Shown: piece after piece, positions 43,381 through 53,100 of the stretch | How the letters are laid out: each line of letters opens with the position of its first letter | Position numbering within the stretch: position 1 is the first letter of the stretch | DNA from: Tricholomella constricta | Taxonomy: Eukaryota > Basidiomycota > Agaricomycetes > Agaricales > Lyophyllaceae | DNA length: 64,000 bases | Assembly (NCBI GenBank): GCA_013368375.1 | Contig: JAACJP010000005.1 | Coordinates: 992,001 to 1,056,000 of the forward strand | Reading direction: 5' to 3' | Notes under the pieces: generated by a model | Database searches by the model: none | What the model was told of the DNA's origin: nothing | Seen by the model: the letters and a program-made list of their open reading frames with translations, nothing else | Program-made: the position numbers and the translations under genes

Positions 43381-43701
43381 GAGCACGATACACAGCTCTT
43401 CTCGAAGCACGTAATCAGACACGGGAAGTCACCACCTTCGAAGAACCCCAAAGCAGCCAGCCCCTCGCGGACGCCGTCTAACCCCACCGACGTTTGCAAG
43501 AAATTCAACGAGGGGAAGTGCACTGCCGCTAAGTGTCCCTGGGGCCGCCCTCACACCTGTTCAACGTGCGGCAAAGCTGACCACGGCCTACATGAACACA
43601 AGTCCACCTAGGACCCCGGTCGGGCGAGCAGCCCTCCCATTCCGCCGCCTCGCCCAGACCGCGCTCAGGGCGAACCCCCCCACGTCACCGGCTTTCGCAT
43701 C

Positions 43702-45397
43702 TTGGACCCCCTCGCTCCCTCACTACCCCTCCCCCCCCCTCGTCCTAATACCACCCCTCGCGCTAACAAGCCCCTCGCCGACACGTCGGGCTTACCTACC
43801 ATCACCACCACCCTTCACGAGGGTGCGTGGACACATTACCTACGAGACTATCCCGATCGTACATTAGTTGATACTCTAATGCAAATAATTCGGCACGGCG
43901 CCAACATCGGATTCTCGGGTGATCGCAAGAAGAGCCAGACCTGTACGAACTTGAAATCCGCGTTCGAGTCCCCACGTACCACAGCTACCCTTCTCGACGA
44001 CATCGTCGCGCAGGTCGCCAACGGGCGAACACGCGGACCATTTGCCGAACCTCCGTTCAGCAATTTTCGTGCCTCCCCGCTCGGAGCCGTAACACGCAAG
44101 CGATCCACCAAAATCCGACGCATCCATCACCTCTCCTGGCCGGAGGGAGACTCTGTCAACGACGGCATCCCGGACTCCGAGGCGTCGATCACATACGACA
44201 TGGTCGATCGCGCGATCAATGACCTCATCGAGTCAGGGCCGGGGTGCCTGATGATGAAATTAGATCTCGAGTCGGCATTCCGCCACATTCCAGTACGCCC
44301 CGCGGACTGGCCGCTCCTCGGCTTTGTCTGGCAGGACAAATTTTACTTTGACATTGTTCTAGGCTTCGGGTGCCGCGCCGCCCCCTACATCTTCAACCTC
44401 TTCGCCGAAGCTCTGCACTGGATTCTTCAGCGCAACATTCCCGCGCGCCTCCGCCACTATCTAGATGACTTTCTCGGGATCTTCGCACCTGACGTCCCAC
44501 ACGAGAGCGTTCAGACCGCACTCACATGGGCCATGGACCTCGGCGCCCAGCTCGGGCTCAATTTCCAACCCTCGAAGATAGTCGGCCCCGACACTTCCCT
44601 CGAGTTCCTCGGCCTCGAACTCGAGCCATGGAAGTCCGCCTGCCTGCCGACAAACTCTCCTACCTCATTGAACTCCTCGACGACTGGGCCTCACGGACAC
44701 ACTGCACCCAGAATGAGCTTGATGAACTCACGGGCTTTCTGCAGTTCGCCTCCCAGGTAATCCCCACCTCGCGCGCCTTCATCCGAAACCTCTACAGCTT
44801 CTCGGCCTCCTTCCCCTCGCGCTTCTCCCGCCGACGCATCTCCAACGCTGCACGAAGCGATATCACATGGTGGCGCTCCATCGCAGCAGACTGGAACGGG
44901 ATTCGTTTCCTCTCCCCCTCGCGCGAAGCTGTACACTTCTACACCGACGCAAGCGGCGCAAAGGGCCTAGGAGGCCACTTCGGGAAGGAATGGTATTCGA
45001 TTCGCTGCCCACGCCGCATGCGCAACGAACACATTCAGGTAAAGGAGATGTACGCTGTTATCCAGGCCATCCTTCGCTGGGGACTCTCTCTGACCGGGAA
45101 ACACGCCGTTTTCCACGTCGATAACGAAGCAGTCTTCAACGCGATCAACAACTTCACCATTCGGTCAGCGCCCACCATGAAGCTCGTGCAACACCTCATC
45201 GCCCTAGCATGTCGTCTCGACTTCACTTTTTCCTCTGTCTGGTTATCCTCCGCTGAAAATTCGATCGCTGACGCTGCCTCTCGCTTTTCCTTCACACGCA
45301 TGTTCGAACTCGCCCCCTACCTCAATAAGCAGCCCAGCTCGAAGCGCCTCCAGCTTGGTGGTACGACCAAAACCGCAGCCACCCAAAAACCGTTGCA
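43702..45397 (+). pseudogene. DIRS-like reverse transcriptase/RNase H with a frameshift
   Basis: The reverse transcriptase frame runs from 43702 to about 44627. Motifs are LMMKLDLESAFRHIPV, GFGCRAAPYIFNLFAEAL and the catalytic HYLDDFLG. It then loses frame: the reading resumes one frame over at MEVRLPADKLSYLIELLDDW, which fits a one-base deletion near 44627 (GAG CCATGG where an extra base would restore ESMEV). The RNase H part follows with FYTDASGAKGLGG, HIQVKEMYAV, FHVDNEAVF and IADAASRF, supplying the acidic active-site residues. The order RT, RH, recombinase and the YLDD box are typical of DIRS-like elements. The exact start is unsure. Without correction the protein would end at 44760 without RNase H. 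Confidence 0.85.
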
Positions 45398-46405
45398 TTT
45401 TACCTTTGGCACGGTCTCGCCACCAGCACTCGGAAAACCTACTCAACCGGACAACGAGGTTTCATCAACCACGCTCAGCTCCACAGTCTCTACAACGCCG
45501 ACGGCTCAATCCTTCCAGCCTCTCAGCCCGCCATTATGTCCTGGATCGCTAACCTCGCCGGGCGCGTCCAGCCCAAAACAATCAAGGCTTACCTTTCAGC
45601 CGTGCGTTCCCTCCACACTGATGCTGACCTCCCCTTCACGGCGTGCGAGTCCCCTGTCGTCCAGCGCCTCATCCGCGGAATCAAACGGTACCATGGGGAG
45701 AAGGATCGCAAGCCCGTCCAAGCGATCACCCTCCCCGTCCTCACGGACCTCCTCGCGCAGCTCAAACCCGGCATCAGCCCCGGCCATACCGCAATCTACG
45801 CCGCTTGCTGCCTCGCCTATTCAGGCCTCCTGCGCAGCGGTGAATTTACCACGGGTAAAGGGAAGTATAACGCTAGCCTCCACCTCTCCCGTCAATGCGT
45901 CAAATTCATCCCCTCGATCGAAAACGCCACACACGTACAACTCACTCTCCCCGCATCCAAAACCGACCCCTTCCGCAAAGGCATTGCAATCATCATCGCC
46001 GCCGCACCAGATCGCGCCACCTGCCCCGTCGCAGCCCTCAAAGCACTTTTCGCTGAATTCCCGCGGCCACTCGACGCCCCGCTTTTCGAACAACCCGACG
46101 GTAAAGCACTTACTTACGACTTCTTCGTCAAATCTATGCGCGACGCCTTAGAACTCGGAGGTCACAAACCGTCTATCTACGCGGGCCACAGCTTCCGCCG
46201 AGGCGCCGCATCTGAGGCCGCAGCCGCTGGATACTCCGACTACGAGATCCAATTACTCGGACGGTGGCGCAGCGACGCTTACAGGCTCTACATCGAAGCC
46301 GACCCTAACCGTCTCCTCCACCTCTCTTCTCTCCTCCATATGGCCCATACTCACACAATCCCTTTCGAGCCTCCGGCCCTTCGGAATTTCACTGCTCTGG
46401 CTTGA
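45398..46405 (+). CDS. DIRS-like tyrosine recombinase
   Basis: The frame overlaps the end of the RNase H frame; its first recognisable words are YLWHGLATSTRKTYSTGQRG, a core-binding-domain start. The catalytic domain has the first Arg in YSGLLRSGEF, the HxxR pair in GHSFRRGAASEAAAAG, then LLGRWRSDAYRLYIE with the nucleophilic Tyr. These enzymes insert circular cDNA by site-specific strand exchange, so they leave no target duplication. The start codon is unresolved (first Met is at 45536), which suggests expression from a fused or slipped frame. The catalytic residues are intact although upstream genes of the element are broken. Confidence 0.88.
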   Translation, partial: FYLWHGLATSTRKTYSTGQRGFINHAQLHSLYNADGSILPASQPAIMSWIANLAGRVQPKTIKAYLSAVRSLHTDADLPFTACESPVVQRLIRGIKRYHGEKDRKPVQAITLPVLTDLLAQLKPGISPGHTAIYAACCLAYSGLLRSGEFTTGKGKYNASLHLSRQCVKFIPSIENATHVQLTLPASKTDPFRKGIAIIIAAAPDRATCPVAALKALFAEFPRPLDAPLFEQPDGKALTYDFFVKSMRDALELGGHKPSIYAGHSFRRGAASEAAAAGYSDYEIQLLGRWRSDAYRLYIEADPNRLLHLSSLLHMAHTHTIPFEPPALRNFTALA

Positions 46406-46489
46406 GTTTCGGCCCCCCTTTCGGGGTGTCGGACTTGAGAACTTTCCGGACCGCAAATTATCACTTGCTCGGCAAAACCTTTTAACAAC

Positions 46490-46680
46490 TGTAACGGGCG
46501 TTACCGAATAAGGTAGCGATCGTTGTTTGTCTTTGTTTATTTCTAAAGGCGCTGGCTCTATATAGATAGCGCCTCTGTATTATATAATCTTTAGACTTAT
46601 ATACACCACTACTACACACAATCCAATACGCGGTCGTGTTTAGTCCGGTGTGAACCTTAAGTCTACAACCCATCCTTACA
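46490..46680 (+). repeat. Element 3 5' LTR
   Basis: 191 bp, TGTAACGG...CCTTACA. TATATAG at 46559-46565 is the probable promoter. Confidence 0.96.
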
Positions 46681-46739
46681 GTTTTTTAAACACCCTTGCT
46701 TCAAGGGAACACCCCTACAATTCCAAATTTTATTGTGAC

Positions 46740-49700
46740 ATGTCCAATAAAAATAGAAAGAAGACTTCGAAACCGAAGTCTTCTGACCGAATTCGGTCGA
46801 GTTCTGTTGCTCCGGACAACCCGCGGGAGCCAGATGATAATCCCTCGGGGAGTGGAGTTGCCGAAATCGGAGGCAATAACGAAGTGCCGCGTGACGTGGC
46901 GACGACGACACTTGATGATGACTACCATCATCAAGAGGACGAACGCAGCAGCGGTCGCCCTCAGAGCGCGGTACTGGCCACGGCCAGGATAACCCCGATA
47001 GTGGAGACTATCGAGAAACTCGAGTCTAGCGACAGGAAAGCCCTGACCTCGGAATTACGAGGACAGGACAGCGATGAGAAAGGAGGAGTATTTCCTCACC
47101 CCTTCGATAACATATCGAGGAAGTCAGTCAAGATGCGGGATGACGAAAATCGCCATACCGCCATTTTCGGCGAAAGCGAGCTGACGGATTTACCGGACTC
47201 GCGATCATCGAAGACAATGTCTACGGCCACCCGTCAAAAACGACGGGCGGACAAGAAACCGATGAAAGAGGAGACGAGAAGCACCAGAGTGCCCCCGTCT
47301 ACTGCAGTAGACGATAAGGATCTACTGATTGAAAGCATCGTACTAGGGGTACGAATGCTCAGTCGAGACGGACTGATGCCCGCTCGAGAGACACTGGTAG
47401 AATTAGTTAACGATGCATTCGTGAAATGCGTCGGGATGTCCGACAGCGAAACAGCTATTGGGCACTACCGGGAACTGGTAGTAGAGAACATTGTTCTCCA
47501 ACTACGAACAGGGGGAAAGACCGGGGTGACCCCACCCCGGGAAGAATTGGTCAAACGAGTAACGAGCGGCATTCGAGAATGCGCCTCGGGACTCGCTGAT
47601 AGCGCCGTGAACGCGCCGCGACTGAGTAGTCGAGGAGAGCGAGGAACGGAACCACTGCCATTGTCCACCGACACGATGGAAGTGGTGAATCAGAGTTTGC
47701 GAAAGCCGCGTCAAATAGACGAGACAAGCTCGCAAGCAAGGACAAGGCATGCGGCATATGAGCGAGCCATGAACCCACCCCAGGCGGGGCAAACAACCAC
47801 GTCCGCTAGCCGGACAATGGAGCTATCAGGAGCGGGACCCACGTCGTATCGACGAGGACCATCATGCGATGACGAAATAGTCACACATTGGGGAACGCCT
47901 GAGGGTACTAGGAACGAACAGGGTCAATGGACGCGTAGAGGAAGTGCACAGATTAGTCTGGACACTACCAGGCCAAGGCAGGGGACGGGGAGCGTGAACA
48001 ATCACGTACCCGACGAGGACGAAGAGGTATTAGATTCCGAGGAAGAAGGGGAATCTGAGAGCGAAGTCGACGAGAGGAACGACTACGATCGGAGGTCTGC
48101 TCAAGGACGCCGATCAACGACGAGGAGCGTGCAAGGAGGGATACCACGACCTGGGTCAGGGCGTGGTATACAAGCGGGAGCTACGGTCAGAGCACCGCAG
48201 AACCCAACACAGAGCTTAATATCTCCACAGCCGCAGTACTACGGCAGTGTTCGACTTCCAAGTAGAACACCGGGCGCTGCGCCAGCAGAGACACAGAGGA
48301 CGCGGGATGCCGCGTCCAGGCCGGTGAGGTCGTTTGGATCTGGCGGGTTGCAACGCCAAGGCGACTACCTGCGGAAGGTGCATGGGCGGTACCACGCAAC
48401 TATTGATGAGAAGCTGGAAAGCCCCATCGCGCTACCGCAAGGTATTAAACCAGGCGGACTAAGAGTTCCAATGCCCGACTATTATGGGGGAACACCAAGT
48501 ATGGAAGTATTCGATGCTTGGTTATATGGATTGCTCCGCTGGATGGAAATCAGCCAGTTGGGTGGGGACGAGCGTGAACGGGAAAGAATCTCGTACACAG
48601 GAATGTACCTCAAAGGACCCGCCGCGGTGTGGTTTACGGATAACGTCGATGGCATTAACCGACGACGCCGGGAATGGTCCCTCAAGGACGTGATAACGGG
48701 ATTGTACGACCGTTTTATTCACGAGGCATCTTTACAGGATGCATACGTCGGATTTGAAGGTGCGACGTACAACAACGAGGGAGGAATTAGCGAATTCTTC
48801 CATCAATTAAAGAGGTATGCGGAGCGGATGGCGATGCAGCCCGACCCGTATACGTTCAAGAGGAGATTCCTGTTAGGAATTCCCCGGTATCTGCGAAAGG
48901 AGATACTGAGCAGAGGATTCACGGCGGAAACGTCGCGAATGAGCGAAATACTCGAGGCCGGCATGAAAGTCGAGCAAGCCAACAGAGTACTGCGAGGATA
49001 CGACGAGTATGAATCGTCGATCAAGAAGACGCAGATAAAGTGGGAGCCGCCCAGCCCGAAAACTACGGGTAAGCCCGACACTGGGGGTCGGGGTGCGTAC
49101 AGAGCGACGCAGGGCGGCGGGCTGAAGGTCGAGCCCAGAATGGATAACAAGGAGAAGAAGCCGAGTGTAACGGCAGGAAAAGACACTGGAGGGGATACCA
49201 AGTCCCCAGCAGAAAAGCGGCTAGCTTGCTTTGAATGCGGCAGCCTGGAACACTTTGCGCGGAGTCGCAAGTGCCCCAAAAATAAAGCACACACCGCGCG
49301 ATTGAACGCGGTGCGAGATATTGTGGACGATACGTCGGACACAGAAGAGGCTGAGGACAGCCATTGTGAAAGACATAGCTGTGACAGGCCACCCGGCAGG
49401 TCACTAGGAACGGTTCAGGAAGAACCGGAAGAGGAAGAGACGCCCCTCATCGGGGAACAGTACGAGTCCGAAGGCGAGGATTATGCCCTCGAACAGTACG
49501 AGGAGTATGATACGGAGGACGGGGGATGCACGGTCGAACGACTGTGCTACGGTCGAGCCGTAATTGAAGAAGAGGAAGATGACGGACTCCCACTGCTAGT
49601 GGAAGTCAGTGACAGCGAGTCGGAAGACGAGGGAGAAAGTGCCCAGGTCTTCGCAGTGCGAACGGAGATGGGACCGGGGGCGGGCCGGCATCCTATTGTG

Positions 49701-50189
49701 GTTAAGAAGTCAACACGACTACTTAAGCGACCGACACGCAAAGCAACGGAGCGTCAGTGCTTTACAGCGCTGGTGGAAATCAACGGGCTGAAAGCGTTTA
49801 CGCTTTTTGATTCGGGCTGCACGGCGGAAGCGGTGTCGCCGGAATTCGCGAGAGTTGCGAATATGAAGGTGCATCAGCTCGAAGAGGTGGTGCCATTGCA
49901 ACTTGGAACGAAAGGGAGCCGGTCCGTTATTAACTACGGGACGTCGGTGCCACTACGGTATGAGGCCGTGGATGTCCAAGTATACTTTGACATCGTGAAC
50001 CTAGATAAGTACGACGCCATTATCGGAGTCGCACTGATGAGGCAGCTGGATATCGAGCTCGATTTCAGGCATAACTGCGTAAGAGTAGCGGGGATACCAG
50101 CCCCGACGTTTACGGTCGAAGAAGAGACGCGGGAAATGGCGCGCCGCAGCGCATTGCGACGCAGCGACGCGGGACACAGTCATGAATGA
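46740..50189 (+). CDS. Element 3 Gag-protease
   Basis: I take ATG 46740 (MSNKNRKKTSKPKSSDR) as the start because earlier in-frame codons lie in the LTR. 1,149 residues. A long charged, disordered N-terminal half precedes the capsid region (YYGGTPSMEVFDAWLYGLL, GPAAVWFTDNV, DRFIHEASLQDAYVGFEG, FKRRFLLGIPRYLRKEIL). Next is a CCHC-like knuckle (CFECGSLEHFARSRKC) and an acidic stretch, then a retropepsin-like aspartic protease (FTLFDSGCTAEAVSPEF, with YDAIIGVALM near the flap end). It ends at UGA followed by CUA. Keeping the protease on the gag side of the stop means it is made in excess over the polymerase. The size is large for a Ty3/gypsy Gag. Confidence 0.92.
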   Translation: MSNKNRKKTSKPKSSDRIRSSSVAPDNPREPDDNPSGSGVAEIGGNNEVPRDVATTTLDDDYHHQEDERSSGRPQSAVLATARITPIVETIEKLESSDRKALTSELRGQDSDEKGGVFPHPFDNISRKSVKMRDDENRHTAIFGESELTDLPDSRSSKTMSTATRQKRRADKKPMKEETRSTRVPPSTAVDDKDLLIESIVLGVRMLSRDGLMPARETLVELVNDAFVKCVGMSDSETAIGHYRELVVENIVLQLRTGGKTGVTPPREELVKRVTSGIRECASGLADSAVNAPRLSSRGERGTEPLPLSTDTMEVVNQSLRKPRQIDETSSQARTRHAAYERAMNPPQAGQTTTSASRTMELSGAGPTSYRRGPSCDDEIVTHWGTPEGTRNEQGQWTRRGSAQISLDTTRPRQGTGSVNNHVPDEDEEVLDSEEEGESESEVDERNDYDRRSAQGRRSTTRSVQGGIPRPGSGRGIQAGATVRAPQNPTQSLISPQPQYYGSVRLPSRTPGAAPAETQRTRDAASRPVRSFGSGGLQRQGDYLRKVHGRYHATIDEKLESPIALPQGIKPGGLRVPMPDYYGGTPSMEVFDAWLYGLLRWMEISQLGGDERERERISYTGMYLKGPAAVWFTDNVDGINRRRREWSLKDVITGLYDRFIHEASLQDAYVGFEGATYNNEGGISEFFHQLKRYAERMAMQPDPYTFKRRFLLGIPRYLRKEILSRGFTAETSRMSEILEAGMKVEQANRVLRGYDEYESSIKKTQIKWEPPSPKTTGKPDTGGRGAYRATQGGGLKVEPRMDNKEKKPSVTAGKDTGGDTKSPAEKRLACFECGSLEHFARSRKCPKNKAHTARLNAVRDIVDDTSDTEEAEDSHCERHSCDRPPGRSLGTVQEEPEEEETPLIGEQYESEGEDYALEQYEEYDTEDGGCTVERLCYGRAVIEEEEDDGLPLLVEVSDSESEDEGESAQVFAVRTEMGPGAGRHPIVVKKSTRLLKRPTRKATERQCFTALVEINGLKAFTLFDSGCTAEAVSPEFARVANMKVHQLEEVVPLQLGTKGSRSVINYGTSVPLRYEAVDVQVYFDIVNLDKYDAIIGVALMRQLDIELDFRHNCVRVAGIPAPTFTVEEETREMARRSALRRSDAGHSHE

Positions 50190-50195
50190 CTACCG
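50187..50195 (+). promoter_or_regulatory. Candidate stop-codon readthrough site UGA CUA
   Basis: The gag-pro stop reads GAA TGA CTA CCG, and the same frame is then open for 1,302 codons of pol. UGA CUA is one of the best-known leaky stop contexts in eukaryotic cells. No slippery heptamer is needed because the frames match. Confidence 0.7.
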
Positions 50196-53100
50196 CGGGA
50201 AGGACGAGTGCGAGTGGTCGAAGATGCTGATGAACGACCACCGCAACAGGGACTGGCATTGAGCGAGCCCCTGATGATATTGGAGAGTGATTATTCGGCG
50301 GATAACGGCCGAGAATCGGGGACAGCGCACCGGGTTAGGGAACCGGGAGAGCCGCAGACGGCTAAACGACGTCAGCAGGTGGTGATCGAGGAAGAGGTCG
50401 ACATAGAAGCGTCGACAGCGGGAATGGGACTGCCACGGTCGTTCCCAGTGATAATGGAAGACGATGACCTCTTGACAACGGAGGACATCGAGAGAATGGT
50501 GGATGAAGCACCCGACATTCTCAAGAGTGGCAGATCAAAGTATCACACTCTGAAGGACCTGCGGGAAATCGAGGAGATCGTGCAGGAATTCACGCGATCG
50601 CGGTACCCCGACCGGGTACAGCGAGAGGCGATACGCGCCACATTTCCGGTTATACCGGAAGACGAGGACCCGTTTACAAACCCGCAGCTAAGTGAAGCGC
50701 TGAGAGCGGTGACGGACCTACATCAGGAGAGAGTGGCCGGGATGGGCACACTCACGGAAGAAGACATACCGAGGCTGCGCGCAGCCTGGATGGAGTCCTG
50801 TAAGGACATACTGCATGGGGTACCGGAGGAACTGCCGCCAGTACGAGGTGTGAATCATCACATCAATTTAATCGATGACGACAAGTTGTATCATTACCAC
50901 TTGCCGCGGTGTCCGGATTCACTCCGGACGCAACTTATGGAGAAAATAGCACGGTATACGCGTGCCGGCTGGTGGGAATCAGTGCAGACGTCGCAGGCGG
51001 CGCCGATGCTGTGTATTCCGAAGAAGGACGGCCGACTGCGAACAGCAGTCGACGGTCGGAAAAGAAATGCGAACACGATCAAGGACGTGACGCCATTCCC
51101 GGACCAGGACCAGATTAGACTGGACGTGGCGAGGGCGAAGATTCGATCAAAAATCGACTTTTCGGATGCGTACAAACAAGTACGCGTTCATCCACCAGAC
51201 GTGCATAAGAGTGCATTCGCGACAGTGTTTGGCACGTTTGTGAGCCACACTATGCAAATTGGCGACTGCAACGCACCCGCGACGTTCCAGCGGGTGATGA
51301 CAATGATATTCCGAGATTTTATCGGTATATTTTTACATGTATATTTGGATGATCTATTTGTATTTAGTTCATCGGTAGAGGAGCATGAGAAGCATCTCAA
51401 GCTTATATTCAATAAAATTAGGGAGAATAAGTTCTACCTAAAAGAGGAGAAGTGTGAGCTCTACTCGGATAGAGTAGACTGCTTGGGGCATGTAATCGAC
51501 GACAAGGGATTACACGCAACGGCGGACAAGATGGCGCGCATTCGAGAATGGCGCAGGCCGAGGAACTATGGAGATATCCAGAGGTTCCTGGGCCTTGTAC
51601 AATATCTGGCACACTTTTTACCAGATATATCGGCATACACGACGCCGCTGTCAGCAATGACGCAGAACGGACAGGCGTTCGCCTGGCGGCCATTACACGA
51701 GTCGTGTTTTCAGGCAATAAAGGACGCGTGCTGTAGGACACCGGTACTAGTACCGCTGGACCACAACAAAGATGAACCGATATGGGTTATCTGCGACGCG
51801 TCGGTGTCCGGAGTCGGAGCGATGTATGGACAGGGACCGACATGGCAGACATGTCGGCCGGCGGGATTCATGTCCCGCAAATTCACTGATGCGCAACGGC
51901 ATTATCGTGTCTTCGAACAAGAAACGATAGCAATACTGGAGGCTCTCCTCAAATGGGAGGACAAGCTGATCGGGTACCGAATACATGTGGTAACCGATCA
52001 TAAAGCGTTGGAATTTTTCCAGACGCAGAGGCGACTATCTAGTCGTCAGACGAGATGGATGGAATATCTATCTCGGTTCGACTTTGACATTAGATATGTC
52101 AAAGGCTCATTGAATAAGGTGGCAGACGCTCTGTCCAGATACCACGAAAGTGATGTCTGGGATGATAAGTTCACAATGAACGACTACGTCAACGCTGACG
52201 TTCGGCTGGATCCCAGGCATGATGATCTGCCTTGGGATAGAGTGCGGGAGGTAGTGGATCAAGTCGTCGAGCGGCAGATCCAGATGAAGGAGATCAAGCA
52301 GGAGCACAGCAGCATAGCAGTGCTCCGGGACATGGTACAAGAAAGAAATGTGAGGGCGGCAGCGCTAGCAGCGGCCGCAGAGACGGGTGAGACGACGTTA
52401 CCCAAGGAAGGCGGGGAAGATGACCCCACCGTCTTTAAATCGAGGGACCGCGGGACGCATCTGCGGGTACAGGTCGAGAACGGGGCAGGGAATGAAACAT
52501 TCCTGGCCGCGGTGATAGCGGGTTACGAGAGCGACCCGCTGTTCAAGAAGATAGTAGGTGCACCAGCACAGCATCCGTCCTTTCGAGTAGCCGAGGGACT
52601 GGTGTGGGGGAAAAACAGGGGCGGAGAGGAGGTGCTATGCATCCCATCCGCGAAAAACGGAGAACAGTCGCTGCACGGGCAAGTTATTGACCGGGCACAT
52701 AGAGTGGTTGGACATTTCGGTCCGCAACGCACCGCCGACTACGTGAGACGGTGGTACTGGTGGCCGCGACTTCAGAAGGAAGTCGAGATTTTTTGTGCGT
52801 CATGCCAAACGTGCATGACGACGAAGGGAGAGTACCGGATGCCCGCGGGGCTGGTACACTCACTACCGATACCAACGACACCATGGGAGTCGATTGGGAT
52901 GGACTTCGTGGGACCATTCCCGGAAGTAGACGGATACAACTATTTATGGGTAGTGGTATGCAGGATGACGTCCCAGGTACATCTGGTACCATTGAACACG
53001 AGAACGACAGCATCACAGTTGTCGTGGATATATATGAGGGAAGTGGTGCGTTTGCACGGTCTTCCCAGCTCGATCGTGTGCGATCGAGACCCCAAGTTTA

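Larger units (their letters stand above)
36347..43611 (+). pseudogene. DIRS-like gag, split by element 2
   Basis: The left part (36347-37089) starts MKGKTKDLPPRTSSGQF and has an Ala-rich helix (DAATLAAAAAAAAQAAADA) and a capsid-like region (FPDVETACITAIIAHEFRATDL, FQYLSHLQELASEYEWAAVF). Removing element 2 and one GAGCA copy joins YSHWAEH to DTQLFSKHVIRHG in the same frame. The right part ends with a zinc-binding tail: C-x7-C-x4-C, then HTCSTCGKADHGLHEH, and a TAG at 43609-43611. The whole would be about 325 residues. The insertion separates capsid from zinc finger, so no complete protein can be made. Confidence 0.85.
36152..46489 (+). mobile_element. DIRS-like tyrosine-recombinase retroelement (nested host of elements 2 and 3)
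   Basis: Gag, reverse transcriptase/RNase H and tyrosine recombinase occur in the order known for DIRS elements, and no DDE integrase or LTR pair belongs to it. A TATA-like ATATAAA near 36153 and an intron-like leader precede gag. Element 2 is inserted in gag and element 3 84 bp after the recombinase stop; sequence from 56838 onward continues it to the right. Ends are not defined because I could not find the expected inverted or split direct repeats; the given limits cover only the part left of element 3. It is damaged by element 2 and by a frameshift near 44627. Confidence 0.82.

Noticed and set aside
36000..46489. Inverted or split direct terminal repeats for the DIRS-like element
   Set aside because: I compared the leader near 36.0-36.3 kb with sequence after 46405 and after 56838 and saw no shared stretch.
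46681..46720. tRNA primer-binding site after the 5' LTR of element 3
   Set aside because: No TGG-starting match to a tRNA 3' end, and no stretch complementary to the LTR, could be found by eye.
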